Assembly: GCF_014645735.1 (NCBI RefSeq)
Contig: NZ_BMMH01000011.1
Coordinates: 108,922 to 172,921 of the forward strand
Origin: Nocardia jinanensis
GTDB lineage: Bacteria > Actinomycetota > Actinomycetes > Mycobacteriales > Mycobacteriaceae
Direction: 5' to 3'
Length of the DNA: 64,000 nt
Position numbers and translations under genes: made by a program. Below the pieces are notes generated by a model. The model made no database searches, had not been told where the DNA came from, and saw nothing but the letters and a program-made list of their open reading frames with translations. Positions 47,911-55,765 of the stretch are shown in pieces. Position 1 is the first letter of the stretch; every line of letters starts with the position of its first letter.

Positions 47911-48158
47911 GGATACGAGCTTATTGGGGTCGGTGCCGGGCTGTGAAAAGGGCCTGCTCTGTGCGGTCGCCCTCGCGGGTCCGGGCAGGTGCGACGGGTC
48001 CCGGTGAGTCTTCTGGTACCACCGTCCCGGACACGCCGGACATCGACGGCAGCGCTCACCCGAGCGGCGTGGTTGAATATCGCAAGGCAGTAACACGGTG
48101 ACCTGATCGTGTCCTTCAGACGGCGATCGCGTCCGGTGGTAACTCGGCGAGGAGCAAG

Positions 48159-48506
48159 ATGGACGGCGCAGCAGCGCGGGATCTTTCCGCAATCCAGGGC
48201 AGTCCTCCGGCCAATACAGAGAATACGAATTCCGAAGCGGCCCGAGATCCCGAGAGCGGCCTGAGTCGCCGCGAACACGAGATGCTGGCTTTCGAGCGGC
48301 AGTGGTGGAAATACGCGGGCGCCAAAGAAGAGGCCATCCGCGAACTGTTCGCGCTGTCGCCGACCCGCTACTACCAGGTCCTCAACACCCTCATCGACCG
48401 GCCCGAAGCGCTGGCCGTCGACCCGATGCTGGTGAAGCGCCTGCGCCGGCTGCGCGCCAGCCGGCAGAAATCACGCGCCGCGCGAAAGCTCGGTTTCCAG
48501 GTCTGA
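48159..48506 (+). CDS. DUF3263 protein (Rv0430-like)
   Basis: 115 aa with a disordered N-terminal third and a helical DUF3263 domain: GLSRREHEMLAFERQWWKYA, AKEEAIRELFALSPTRYYQV, LNTLIDRPEALAVDPMLVKR, ending in a basic tail (RQKSRAARKLGFQV). The fold looks like an HTH that could bind DNA. In M. tuberculosis its counterpart is Rv0430, next to the LytR_C protein Rv0431, as here. It is divergent from def. Confidence 0.9.
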   Translation: MDGAAARDLSAIQGSPPANTENTNSEAARDPESGLSRREHEMLAFERQWWKYAGAKEEAIRELFALSPTRYYQVLNTLIDRPEALAVDPMLVKRLRRLRASRQKSRAARKLGFQV

Positions 48507-48529
48507 GGGCCGACGCCGGCGGCGGCGCC

Positions 48530-48583
48530 GAAAATACCGGCCCCGACCCGCCCCGCCGCAGGCGGGGCAAATAAACACAGCAG
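48530..48583 (+). repeat. Partial dispersed repeat (right end only)
   Basis: Keeps only the terminal hairpin GCCCCGCC-GCA-GGCGGGGC and the AAATAAACACAG motif, 18 bases before the LytR_C gene start. The core and the inverted arms are missing. Confidence 0.65.
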
Positions 48584-48600
48584 GCGCTAGGCTCGGGCGG

Positions 48601-49161
48601 GTGAGCAATTCGAACCCTGGCTCCGGTGGACCGCCGCTGCGCGCGACGGCAATGGTTCTGATCGCCCTGGCGATCGTTTTCGCCGGTCTGGGCGCGATGT
48701 CGCTGTCGAGCGCCGATTCCGAGAGCTCCGACAACACCGAGGGTGCCGGGACGGCATCGTCGACGACCGCCCTGGCCGCGCCGCGCGCCACCACCAGCGC
48801 GGCGGTTGCGCCCACTACAGCGGACGCGGGGTCCTCGACCACGACCGCCGTCGCACCCACGACTACCGCGGCGGCCGACGGTGTGGATCGGTCCGTACCG
48901 ATCCGGGTGCTCAACAACAGCATGGTCGCTGGGCTGGCATCCACGACCGCGAGCGATCTCACGGCACGTGGCTGGACCAATACCACGACCGGGAATTACG
49001 CCGCGACCACTCTCGCGGCCACCACCGTGTACTACGGCAGCGCGCCCGGTGACGCGGAGACCGCCGCCGCGGTCGCCGCGGATATCGGTGCCACCGCCGC
49101 ACCCATGATCCCGGGACTGGGTGACGGTTCCGGGATCGTCGTGGTGGTGACCGGCCGGTGA
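48601..49161 (+). CDS. LytR_C-domain membrane protein (Rv0431/VirR-like)
   Basis: 186 aa from a GTG start. One N-terminal membrane helix (RATAMVLIALAIVFAGLGAM) is followed by a long Thr/Ala/Ser-rich extracytoplasmic linker and a compact LytR C-terminal domain (SVPIRVLNNSMVAGLASTTA, DLTARGWTNTTTGNYAATTL, TVYYGSAPGDAETAAAVAAD). The M. tuberculosis counterpart VirR (Rv0431), in the same gene order, controls vesicle release and cell-wall architecture. A similar envelope role is likely but inferred. The leader contains the end of a dispersed repeat. Confidence 0.85.
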   Translation: MSNSNPGSGGPPLRATAMVLIALAIVFAGLGAMSLSSADSESSDNTEGAGTASSTTALAAPRATTSAAVAPTTADAGSSTTTAVAPTTTAAADGVDRSVPIRVLNNSMVAGLASTTASDLTARGWTNTTTGNYAATTLAATTVYYGSAPGDAETAAAVAADIGATAAPMIPGLGDGSGIVVVVTGR

Positions 49162-49283
49162 TCCCGGCCGGAGGTCGGGGGTGCCCCGGGCGGATACAGA
49201 GGCCGTGGCATCATCTGATGCGTCGAAAGATCGTTGTCGAAACGCTCTGTCCGTAAACTCGGTACTCGTAAAGGAGTTCCCAG

Positions 49284-49979
49284 ATGGCACCGTCCACTTC
49301 TCGTCGCCCGTCTTGGCGTAGCGTGACGCCGGTGCTGGCTGTCGCGGCTTTCGGCCTCGTTGCCTGCACGAACAGTCAGGAATCCAGCGATGTGGCGGGT
49401 ACGACTCCGCCGGTGTGGACGTCATCCCCGGCACCGGCCGGCGCGGGCGAGCACGGTGAGCACAGCGAGGAGCAGGACACCCCGGCCGGTTCCGGTACCG
49501 AGGTCGAGCTGAAGTCGCCGAGCGGCGCGAAGATCGGGACCGCGAATATCGCCCAGGACGGCAATCATCTGCGGATCACCGTCGATACGACCGGTCTCAC
49601 CCCCGGCTTCCACGGGTTGCATATCCACCAGGACGGTAAATGCGAGGCGAATTCGGCCCCGCCCGCCGGTGGTGCGCCCGGTGACTTCCTGTCCGCGGGT
49701 GGACATCTGCAGGTCGGCGGTGCCACCGGCCACCCGGCCAGCGGTGATCTGTCCTCGCTGCAGGTGCGCAAGGACGGCCACGGCTACCTGGTGACCACCA
49801 CCGACACGGTCACCCTGAGCGATATCCAGGGCAAGGCGCTGATCGTGCACGCCGGTTCCGACAACTTCGCCAATATCCCGGACCGCTACAGCCGTGAGGG
49901 CGGCACCGGCCCGGACCAGCAGACGATGAGCACCGGTGACGCAGGCGGCCGGGTCGCCTGCGGCGTCATCGGCGGCTAG
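49284..49979 (+). CDS. sodC: Cu(-Zn) superoxide dismutase lipoprotein
   Basis: 231 aa, exported; the signal peptide ends in the lipobox GLVACT, followed by a Pro/His/Glu-rich linker. The SOD domain has the copper ligands in GFHGLHIHQDGKC, the bridging His in SAGGHLQVGG, and the late His in IVHAGSDNFANIPDRY; two cysteines can form the usual disulfide (GKCEA, VACGV). The zinc loop is short (GGHLQVGGATGHPASGDL), offering one histidine fewer than E. coli SodC, as in the Cu-only enzyme of M. tuberculosis (Rv0432). It detoxifies superoxide at the cell surface. Confidence 0.94.
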   Translation: MAPSTSRRPSWRSVTPVLAVAAFGLVACTNSQESSDVAGTTPPVWTSSPAPAGAGEHGEHSEEQDTPAGSGTEVELKSPSGAKIGTANIAQDGNHLRITVDTTGLTPGFHGLHIHQDGKCEANSAPPAGGAPGDFLSAGGHLQVGGATGHPASGDLSSLQVRKDGHGYLVTTTDTVTLSDIQGKALIVHAGSDNFANIPDRYSREGGTGPDQQTMSTGDAGGRVACGVIGG

Positions 49980-50007
49980 TACAGACGCGCGACAGCGGAG
50001 GGGCGAT

Positions 50008-51153
50008 ATGGGTGGGGCGCGGATCGATCCGGTGCCATTCCGTGGATCGCCCCGGCCGACCATCGGTATCGAATGGGAGATCGCGCTCGTCGATAAGACG
50101 AGTCGCGATCTGTCCAATACCGCGGCTGCGGTTTTCGACGCGGTGGGTGAGTTGCGCGCGCACGACGGCACGCCGCAGGTGAGCAAGGAACTGCTCCGCA
50201 ATACCGTGGAGTTGGTCACCGGAGTGCACGAAACCGTCGGTGGGGCCCTGCAGGATCTGTCGGGCACCATGGACACCGTGCGCCGGGCGGCGGACGGACT
50301 CGGGGTGGATCTGTTCTGCGCGGGCACACATCCGTTCGCGCAGTGGTCCACTCAGCAGCTGACCCGTTCCGAACATTACGACGAATTGATCGAACGCACC
50401 CAGTGGTGGGGGCGGCAGATGCTGATCTGGGGCGTGCACGTCCACGTCGGAGTCTCCCACCGGGAGAAGGTTTTTCCGATCCTGAACGCCCTGCTGCTGT
50501 CCTATCCGCATCTGCTGGCGCTGTCCGCGTCCTCACCGATGTGGTCGGGCTCGGACACCGGGTATGCGAGCAATCGTGCGCTGATGTTCCAGCAGTTGCC
50601 CACGGCGGGACTACCTTTCCAGTTCGAGAACTGGGGCGAGTTCGAGCGGTATGTGCACGACCAGATGAAAACCGGTGTGTTCGAACAGCTCGGCGGTATG
50701 CACTGGGATATCCGGCCCGCGCCGAAATGGGGCACCATCGAGGTGCGTATCTGCGACGGTATCTCCAACCGGGCGGAGCTGGCCGCGCTGGCGGCGTTCA
50801 TCCACTCCCTCATCGTGTACCTGGACGACAAGGTGGAACGCGGTGAGACGCTGCCCACACTGCCGCCCTGGCATGTGCAGGAGAACAAATGGCGGGCCGC
50901 CCGTTACGGGCTGGACGCCATCGTGATCGTGGGCGACGACAACCGGGAGCGCCTGGTCACCGAGGATCTCGAGGAGCTGCTGAACCGGCTGGAGCCGACC
51001 GCGCAGCGGCTCGGCTGTGCGGCCGAACTCGCCGCGGTCGCCGATATTCCGCGGCGCGGGGCCAACTATCAGCGACAGCGGCAGGTGGCCGCGGCGTCCC
51101 AGGGGGACCTGATCGCGGTGGTGGACGCACTGGTTCGCGAACTCGGCAGCTGA
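50008..51153 (+). CDS. Glutamate-cysteine ligase-like carboxylate-amine ligase (YbdK family)
   Basis: 381 aa from the ATG at 50008 with GGAGGGG upstream. The GCS2 signature is clear: PTIGIEWEIALVDKTSRDLS, QVSKELLRNTVELVTGVH (acidic metal ligands), GVHVHVGVSHREK, FENWGEFERYVHDQMKTG, HWDIRPAPKWGTIEVRICDG. The family joins a carboxylate to an amine with ATP; YbdK has weak glutamate-cysteine ligase activity. The true substrate is uncertain. It follows sodC by 28 bases and is the counterpart of Rv0433 next to Rv0432. Confidence 0.92.
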   Translation: MGGARIDPVPFRGSPRPTIGIEWEIALVDKTSRDLSNTAAAVFDAVGELRAHDGTPQVSKELLRNTVELVTGVHETVGGALQDLSGTMDTVRRAADGLGVDLFCAGTHPFAQWSTQQLTRSEHYDELIERTQWWGRQMLIWGVHVHVGVSHREKVFPILNALLLSYPHLLALSASSPMWSGSDTGYASNRALMFQQLPTAGLPFQFENWGEFERYVHDQMKTGVFEQLGGMHWDIRPAPKWGTIEVRICDGISNRAELAALAAFIHSLIVYLDDKVERGETLPTLPPWHVQENKWRAARYGLDAIVIVGDDNRERLVTEDLEELLNRLEPTAQRLGCAAELAAVADIPRRGANYQRQRQVAAASQGDLIAVVDALVRELGS

Positions 51154-51220
51154 CCTATCCGGTCCGCTGCTGTTCAGCAGCCCGGTGACCTGCCGTTCAC
51201 GTGCCGTTTACGATAGGCGG

Positions 51221-52672
51221 GTGCTAGTCGAAAACCCGAATATGGGAGCCGGAGCAGCGGCGCGCAGATCGGTGCCGCGAAGGGGGATTCGGGTCGCCGC
51301 CGTCGCGGCGGTGCCGGTGCTGCTGCTGGTGCTGCAAGGGGTGGCGGTATGGCGGGGGTACGAGGGGCCGCTGACGAGCCTGGCCCGCGACTACGTCGGC
51401 ACTCCGAAATCCATGACCGTGCCCTGGGCCGGCCTGATCCTGGCGCTGGTCGGGATCTCGGCCCGGCGCCGGGTGATCGCGTTCGGGGCGGCCGTTGTGA
51501 TCGATCTCGCCTTCGCGGGAGCGCGCGTGCTGATGGGCGGGCCGTTCACGGTCGGTAACGGACCGGTTCTCGTGCTCACCGCATTGGCGCTGGTGGCCTG
51601 GTTGCGCTGGACGGGCATCGAACGGCGCGATGCGCTGCACGCCGCCGCGCTGGGTGCGCTGCTGGTCCTGGCGACCAAGGTGGGTGACGTCTGGCTGCAT
51701 ATCACCGCGGATGTGCGGCCGCAGGTGCTGGACCAGTACGTGATGCTCGCCGATCATGCCCTCGGCGATCCGGCCTGGGTGATGGGCCGGGTGCTGGAGA
51801 CCCTGGGTCCGCTACCCGACGCCGTGCTGCACTGGGTGTACATCGAACTGCCCGCGGCGGCCATCGTAGTGGCGGTCTGGCAGTTGCGGTCGGTGGTGAC
51901 CGCCGGCCGGTGGCCGAACCACTATCTGGTGCGGACCTTCCTGGTGCTGGGCCTGGTGGGGCCGCTGGTGTACATCCTGTTCCCCGTGGTCGGGCCGATA
52001 TTCGCCTACGGGGTCGACGGGAACGGTTTCCAGCTGGGCAATTTCTGGCCGAATGTGGTGCCGCCGCTCGATCGGGCACCGGAAGCGATCGCCTTCGACT
52101 CGTTCTCGCCGCGCAACTGTATGCCGTCCATGCACACCGCGTGGGCGCTGGCGCTGTTTCTGCACACCCGTCGCAACGCCGATGGTTCGCTCGCCCCGAC
52201 CTGGCTGCGCTGGGGTGGGATGTTCTGGCTGCTGTGCACGCTGGCCGCGACCCTCGGATTCGGCTACCACTACGGGGTCGATCTGGTCGCCGGTGCGGTG
52301 CTCTGCCTGACCGTGGAATCGGCGCTGCGGGAACCGGAACGCGGCTGGGGCTGGTTCCGGATCCGCCTGGTCGCCGGTGGGGCGATGGTACTGGTGACGC
52401 TGCTGCTGGGCTACCGGTATCTCGCGGTGCACATGGCCGACTATCCGGTGGTCGCGGGATCGATCGTCTCGGCGCTGCTCGCCGCGCTGGCCGCGGGTTT
52501 CCATGCCACCTGGTTCGCCCGGCGCCGCGCCGACCGGCCGGCGGAGCCCGCGGCCGCGACCCTGCCCGCCGAATCGGCGGAAGCGGTGACGGCCACCGCC
52601 GATCCGCTCGATACGACGGTGGTCGGGCCGGACGGGATCACGGCTGATCCAGTTCGTCCTCGAGTTCGTTGA
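51221..52672 (+). CDS. PAP2-superfamily membrane phosphatase/transferase
   Basis: 483 aa from the GTG at 51221 (an ATG at 51242 is the alternative), with about ten membrane helices. The phosphatase motifs lie in the C-terminal half: RNCMPSMHTAWALALFL, then GFGYHYGVDLVAGAVL. The spacing matches the PAP2_3/inositol-phosphorylceramide-synthase-like group, which moves phospho-alcohol head groups between lipids. The C-terminus is a disordered Ala/Pro/Thr tail. Its last 35 bases overlap the end of the convergent mnhG gene. The specific lipid substrate is unknown. Confidence 0.85.
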   Translation: MLVENPNMGAGAAARRSVPRRGIRVAAVAAVPVLLLVLQGVAVWRGYEGPLTSLARDYVGTPKSMTVPWAGLILALVGISARRRVIAFGAAVVIDLAFAGARVLMGGPFTVGNGPVLVLTALALVAWLRWTGIERRDALHAAALGALLVLATKVGDVWLHITADVRPQVLDQYVMLADHALGDPAWVMGRVLETLGPLPDAVLHWVYIELPAAAIVVAVWQLRSVVTAGRWPNHYLVRTFLVLGLVGPLVYILFPVVGPIFAYGVDGNGFQLGNFWPNVVPPLDRAPEAIAFDSFSPRNCMPSMHTAWALALFLHTRRNADGSLAPTWLRWGGMFWLLCTLAATLGFGYHYGVDLVAGAVLCLTVESALREPERGWGWFRIRLVAGGAMVLVTLLLGYRYLAVHMADYPVVAGSIVSALLAALAAGFHATWFARRRADRPAEPAAATLPAESAEAVTATADPLDTTVVGPDGITADPVRPRVR

Positions 52673-52979
52673 CCACCAGCAGATCCTTGCGGTGCGACTG
52701 CTCCCGGTAGGCGGTACGGCCGATCAGGTGGGCGATCACCGGCGCGGTGAGCAGGGTGAACAGTCCGACCAGGACCAGCATCCAGACATTCGGATCGTCG
52801 TAGACCCGGATACAGGTGCCGGTCAGCACCGAGATCAGGCCGATGGCCTGAGGTTTGGTCGCGGAGTGCATACGCAGCAGGGTGTCGGGGAACCGGACGA
52901 TCCCGATCGCCGCGGTGAGCGCCAGCAGTGCGCCGAAGATGATGAGGGTGCCGGAGATCCAGTCGAGTACCGTGCTCAT
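52638..52979 (-). CDS. mnhG: Mrp Na+/H+ antiporter subunit G
   Basis: A 113-aa membrane protein with three helices (LDWISGTLIIFGALLALTAA, GLISVLTGTC, WMLVLVGLFTLLTAPVIAHL) and the signature IGIVRFPDTLLRMHSATKP. It is the last subunit of the hetero-oligomeric Mrp antiporter, which exchanges Na+ for H+ for pH and salt homeostasis. The ATG at 52979 overlaps the mnhF stop as ATGA. Its 3' end overlaps the PAP2 gene on the other strand. Confidence 0.93.
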   Translation of the reverse strand: MSTVLDWISGTLIIFGALLALTAAIGIVRFPDTLLRMHSATKPQAIGLISVLTGTCIRVYDDPNVWMLVLVGLFTLLTAPVIAHLIGRTAYREQSHRKDLLVVNELEDELDQP

Positions 52980-53236
52980 CGGTCGTCCCGGACCCGGAAG
53001 CGGGTGACGGCGGCGGACCCGAGGAAGCCCACCAGTGACAGCGCGACGATGGCGGGCACCACGCTGGTATCGCGGCTGTAGGCCGCCCATACCGCGAGTC
53101 CGCAGATCGCCATCGCGATGATGGAGTCGATCCCGACCACGCGGTCGAGGGTATCGGGGCCCGCGAGTATGCGATATCCGGTGATCAACGCGGCCGCACT
53201 GAGCAGGACCGCGGCCACCACGGCCACGACTATCAC
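52976..53236 (-). CDS. mnhF: Mrp Na+/H+ antiporter subunit F
   Basis: 86 aa, three membrane helices: VIVVAVVAAVLLSAAALITG, then the family motif RILAGPDTLDRVVGIDSIIA and VVPAIVALSLVGFLGSAAVT. The GTG start at 53236 has GGAGGTGA just upstream, inside the end of mnhE, and overlaps its stop as GTGA. The subunit is required for assembly of the Mrp complex. Size and motif are normal. Confidence 0.92.
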   Translation of the reverse strand: MIVVAVVAAVLLSAAALITGYRILAGPDTLDRVVGIDSIIAMAICGLAVWAAYSRDTSVVPAIVALSLVGFLGSAAVTRFRVRDDR

Positions 53237-53796
53237 TGGGTCACCTCCTGGCCGGTCTGCGGTGGGAGCGGGGTGGCGCGCCGCTGGAACGTGTCGATCA
53301 GCAGACCTTCCACCACCCGGATGGTGCGGTAGAACTTCGCCACCGCCTCCTCGCTGCTGACATCGATGACATGCACATAGACCACGCACTGTTCGCGGTC
53401 GAGTTCCAGCACCATGGTGCCCGGGATCAGGTTCAGCAGGTTGGTGCACAGCACCAGGACCAGGTCCGATTTGAAGGCGAACTGGACTTTCAGCACGCCG
53501 GAGACCGGGGGCGGCACGGGCCGCAGTGCGAACCAGGCCAGCTGAAGGCTGGATTCGAGCCCGTAGTAGACGCTGACCGCCGCCAGTTTCAGCAGCGGTA
53601 GCAGTCGCAGCCGCCCGCGCACCGGGATCCGGGGCAGCGGAAGGGCCACCATGATGATCGCACCGGCCGCGAGCCCGGCCGCGACATTGGCGATGCTGAC
53701 CCGCCCCCACAGCGCCACCCACACCACGGTCAACCAGATCAGGATGCCGACCCGCAGCACATTGTCGCGGTTCACCAGTTCACGTAGCGCGGTCAT
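53233..53796 (-). CDS. mnhE: Mrp Na+/H+ antiporter subunit E
   Basis: 187 aa. Two to three N-terminal membrane helices (VGILIWLTVVWVALWGRVSI, GLAAGAIIMVALPLP) are followed by a cytoplasmic domain with SVYYGLESSLQLAWFALRPV, VLCTNLLNLIPGTMVLELDR and YVHVIDVSSEEAVAKFYRTI, all diagnostic of MnhE. It overlaps both neighbours by four bases. Within the complex subunit E caps the D subunit and is needed for stability. Confidence 0.92.
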   Translation of the reverse strand: MTALRELVNRDNVLRVGILIWLTVVWVALWGRVSIANVAAGLAAGAIIMVALPLPRIPVRGRLRLLPLLKLAAVSVYYGLESSLQLAWFALRPVPPPVSGVLKVQFAFKSDLVLVLCTNLLNLIPGTMVLELDREQCVVYVHVIDVSSEEAVAKFYRTIRVVEGLLIDTFQRRATPLPPQTGQEVTQ

Positions 53797-55388
53797 TTCG
53801 TCCCCCCGCCCAGGACCGCGCCGATATAGCTCGCGCGGTCCTGTAGTTCGGCCGCGGCGCGGTCGGCGATACCCAGCACCGGGCCCGCCCAGACGGTGAG
53901 CGCCAACCCGACCGCGACCAGCGCGGCGGTCGGCAACACCATCATGGCCGGTAGCCGCCCCGGGTCGGTGCGCTCGTCGTAGAGCATGTCGGTGTTGTCC
54001 TCCACCAGCGACGGCAGGGTCGCGGCCACCAGATGGCCGTCCGGCGCCTGTTCCCGCGGCCGCCAGAACGCCTTGCTCCACACCCGGGCCATCACGTACA
54101 GCGTGAGCAGGCTGGTGACCACCGACCCGGCCACCAGGATCCAGGCGAGCGAACTGCCGTTCTGTGCGCCGGCCTGGAGCAGCGCGACCTTGCCGATGAA
54201 ACCGGAGAACGGTGGTATCCCGCCGAGATTCAGCGCGGGGATCAGGAACAGGCCCGCCAGTATCGGGCTGGCGGCGGCCAATCCGCCGACCCGGCGCAGC
54301 GAGGTCGAACCCGCCTGCCGTTCGATCAGGCCGGCCACCAGGAACAGCGCGGTCTGCACGAGGATGTGATGCGCGATGTAGTACACCGTGCCCGCAAGCC
54401 CGACCGCGTTGGCGATCCCGACCCCGAACATCATGTACCCGATATGGCTGACCAGGGTGAACGACAGCAGTCGCCGGATATCGTTCTGCGCGATGGCGCC
54501 GAAGATCCCGATCAGCATGGTGAGCAGTCCGGTGATCAGCAGCAAATTGTCGAAACCGCCGTCGGGGAACATCAGGGTCTGGGTTCGCACGATCGCGTAC
54601 ACGCCGACCTTGGTGAGCAGGCCCGCGAAGACCGCGGTGACCGGCGCCGGAGCGGTGGGGTAGGAATCGGGCAGCCAGTTCGACAGCGGGAAGACCGCCG
54701 CTTTGATCCCGAACGCGACCAGCAGCACGGCGTACACGGCCTGGCGGATCCCGTCGGGGATCGCATCCATCCGCAGGGACAGTTGCGCGAAGTTCAGGGT
54801 TCCGGTGGCGCCGTAGACGACGGCGGTGCCGATCAGGAAGATCAGCGACGACACCATCGACACCATCACATAGGACACCCCGGCTCGGATACGCTGCGCG
54901 GTCGCGCCCAGGGTGAGCAGCACGAACGAGGCGACCAGCAGGATCTCGAAACCGACGAACAGGTTGAACAGATCACCGGCCAGGAACGCCATCGCCACAC
55001 CCGCGCTGAGCACCAGGTAGGTGGGCCAGAAGATGGAGGTGGGCTGTTTGGCCTGGGCGTCGGCGATGTTCTGGCCGGCGCCGTAGAGCGCGACCGCGAG
55101 CAGCACGATCGCCGAGACCAGCAGCATGGCGGCGGAAAGGCGGTCTACCACGATCGTGATACCGATCGGGGTCTCCCAGCCGCCGACCTGAACGGCGACC
55201 GTTCCGTCGCGGTCGGCGAGATAGAGCAGCACACCGCAGACGGCGACGGCGCAGCTCAGCGCGACGGTCGCCAGCACCCGCTGCACTCGCGGACTGCGTC
55301 CGACGACGAGGGTCAGGGCGGCGGCCAGCAGCGGAATGAGTACCGGCAGCGGCGCGAAGGTGGCGAGCAGATCGTGCGACAGACTCAT
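53793..55388 (-). CDS. mnhD: Mrp Na+/H+ antiporter subunit D
   Basis: 531 aa with about 14 membrane helices, homologous to proton-pumping subunits of complex I. The antiporter-module sequences are visible: LFNLFVGFEILLVASFVLLT (key Glu), FGIKAAVFPLSNWLPDSYPT (Lys), APVTAVFAGLLTKVGVYAIV (Lys), GAIAQNDIRRLLSFTLVSHI, and a late IPPFSGFIGKVALLQAG. It carries ion translocation together with subunit A. The ATG at 55388 overlaps the mnhC stop. Confidence 0.95.
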   Translation of the reverse strand: MSLSHDLLATFAPLPVLIPLLAAALTLVVGRSPRVQRVLATVALSCAVAVCGVLLYLADRDGTVAVQVGGWETPIGITIVVDRLSAAMLLVSAIVLLAVALYGAGQNIADAQAKQPTSIFWPTYLVLSAGVAMAFLAGDLFNLFVGFEILLVASFVLLTLGATAQRIRAGVSYVMVSMVSSLIFLIGTAVVYGATGTLNFAQLSLRMDAIPDGIRQAVYAVLLVAFGIKAAVFPLSNWLPDSYPTAPAPVTAVFAGLLTKVGVYAIVRTQTLMFPDGGFDNLLLITGLLTMLIGIFGAIAQNDIRRLLSFTLVSHIGYMMFGVGIANAVGLAGTVYYIAHHILVQTALFLVAGLIERQAGSTSLRRVGGLAAASPILAGLFLIPALNLGGIPPFSGFIGKVALLQAGAQNGSSLAWILVAGSVVTSLLTLYVMARVWSKAFWRPREQAPDGHLVAATLPSLVEDNTDMLYDERTDPGRLPAMMVLPTAALVAVGLALTVWAGPVLGIADRAAAELQDRASYIGAVLGGGTK

Positions 55389-55765
55389 TCTTCGGGTTCC
55401 TCCGGCGGGCGCGCGGCGATCCCGACATCCTCCGGGTCGTTCTCGACTTTTTCGCTCGTGGTCAGGATGTAGGAGCGGTACGCCAGCGCCAGGACGAACG
55501 CCGAGACTCCCATGGTGATGACGATCGCGGTCAGCACCAGCGCCTGCGCCAGTGGATCGGCCATGGTGTCGTGATCGGCATCGCTCGCGCCCTGGATCGG
55601 CGGCGCTCCGCCGGGTCCGCCCATGGTCAGGATCAGCAGGTTGACCGCGTTGCTGAACAGCAGGATGCCGAGCAGCATCCTCGATACGGTCCGTTCCAGC
55701 AGCAGGTACACCCCGCAGGCCATCAGGATCCCGACCACGATCAGAAGGGTGAGATTAGCGGTCAT
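55385..55765 (-). CDS. mnhC: Mrp Na+/H+ antiporter subunit C
   Basis: 126 aa, three helices, homologous to NuoK. The motifs GVYLLLERTVSRMLLGILLF, SNAVNLLILTMGG and DPLAQALVLTAIVITMGVSA (with the conserved acidic/proline region DPLxQALVLTAIVI) are intact. The tail is acidic and Pro-rich. The ATG overlaps the mnhA end by 11 bases. It forms part of the ion path between A and D. Confidence 0.94.
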   Translation of the reverse strand: MTANLTLLIVVGILMACGVYLLLERTVSRMLLGILLFSNAVNLLILTMGGPGGAPPIQGASDADHDTMADPLAQALVLTAIVITMGVSAFVLALAYRSYILTTSEKVENDPEDVGIAARPPEEPEE

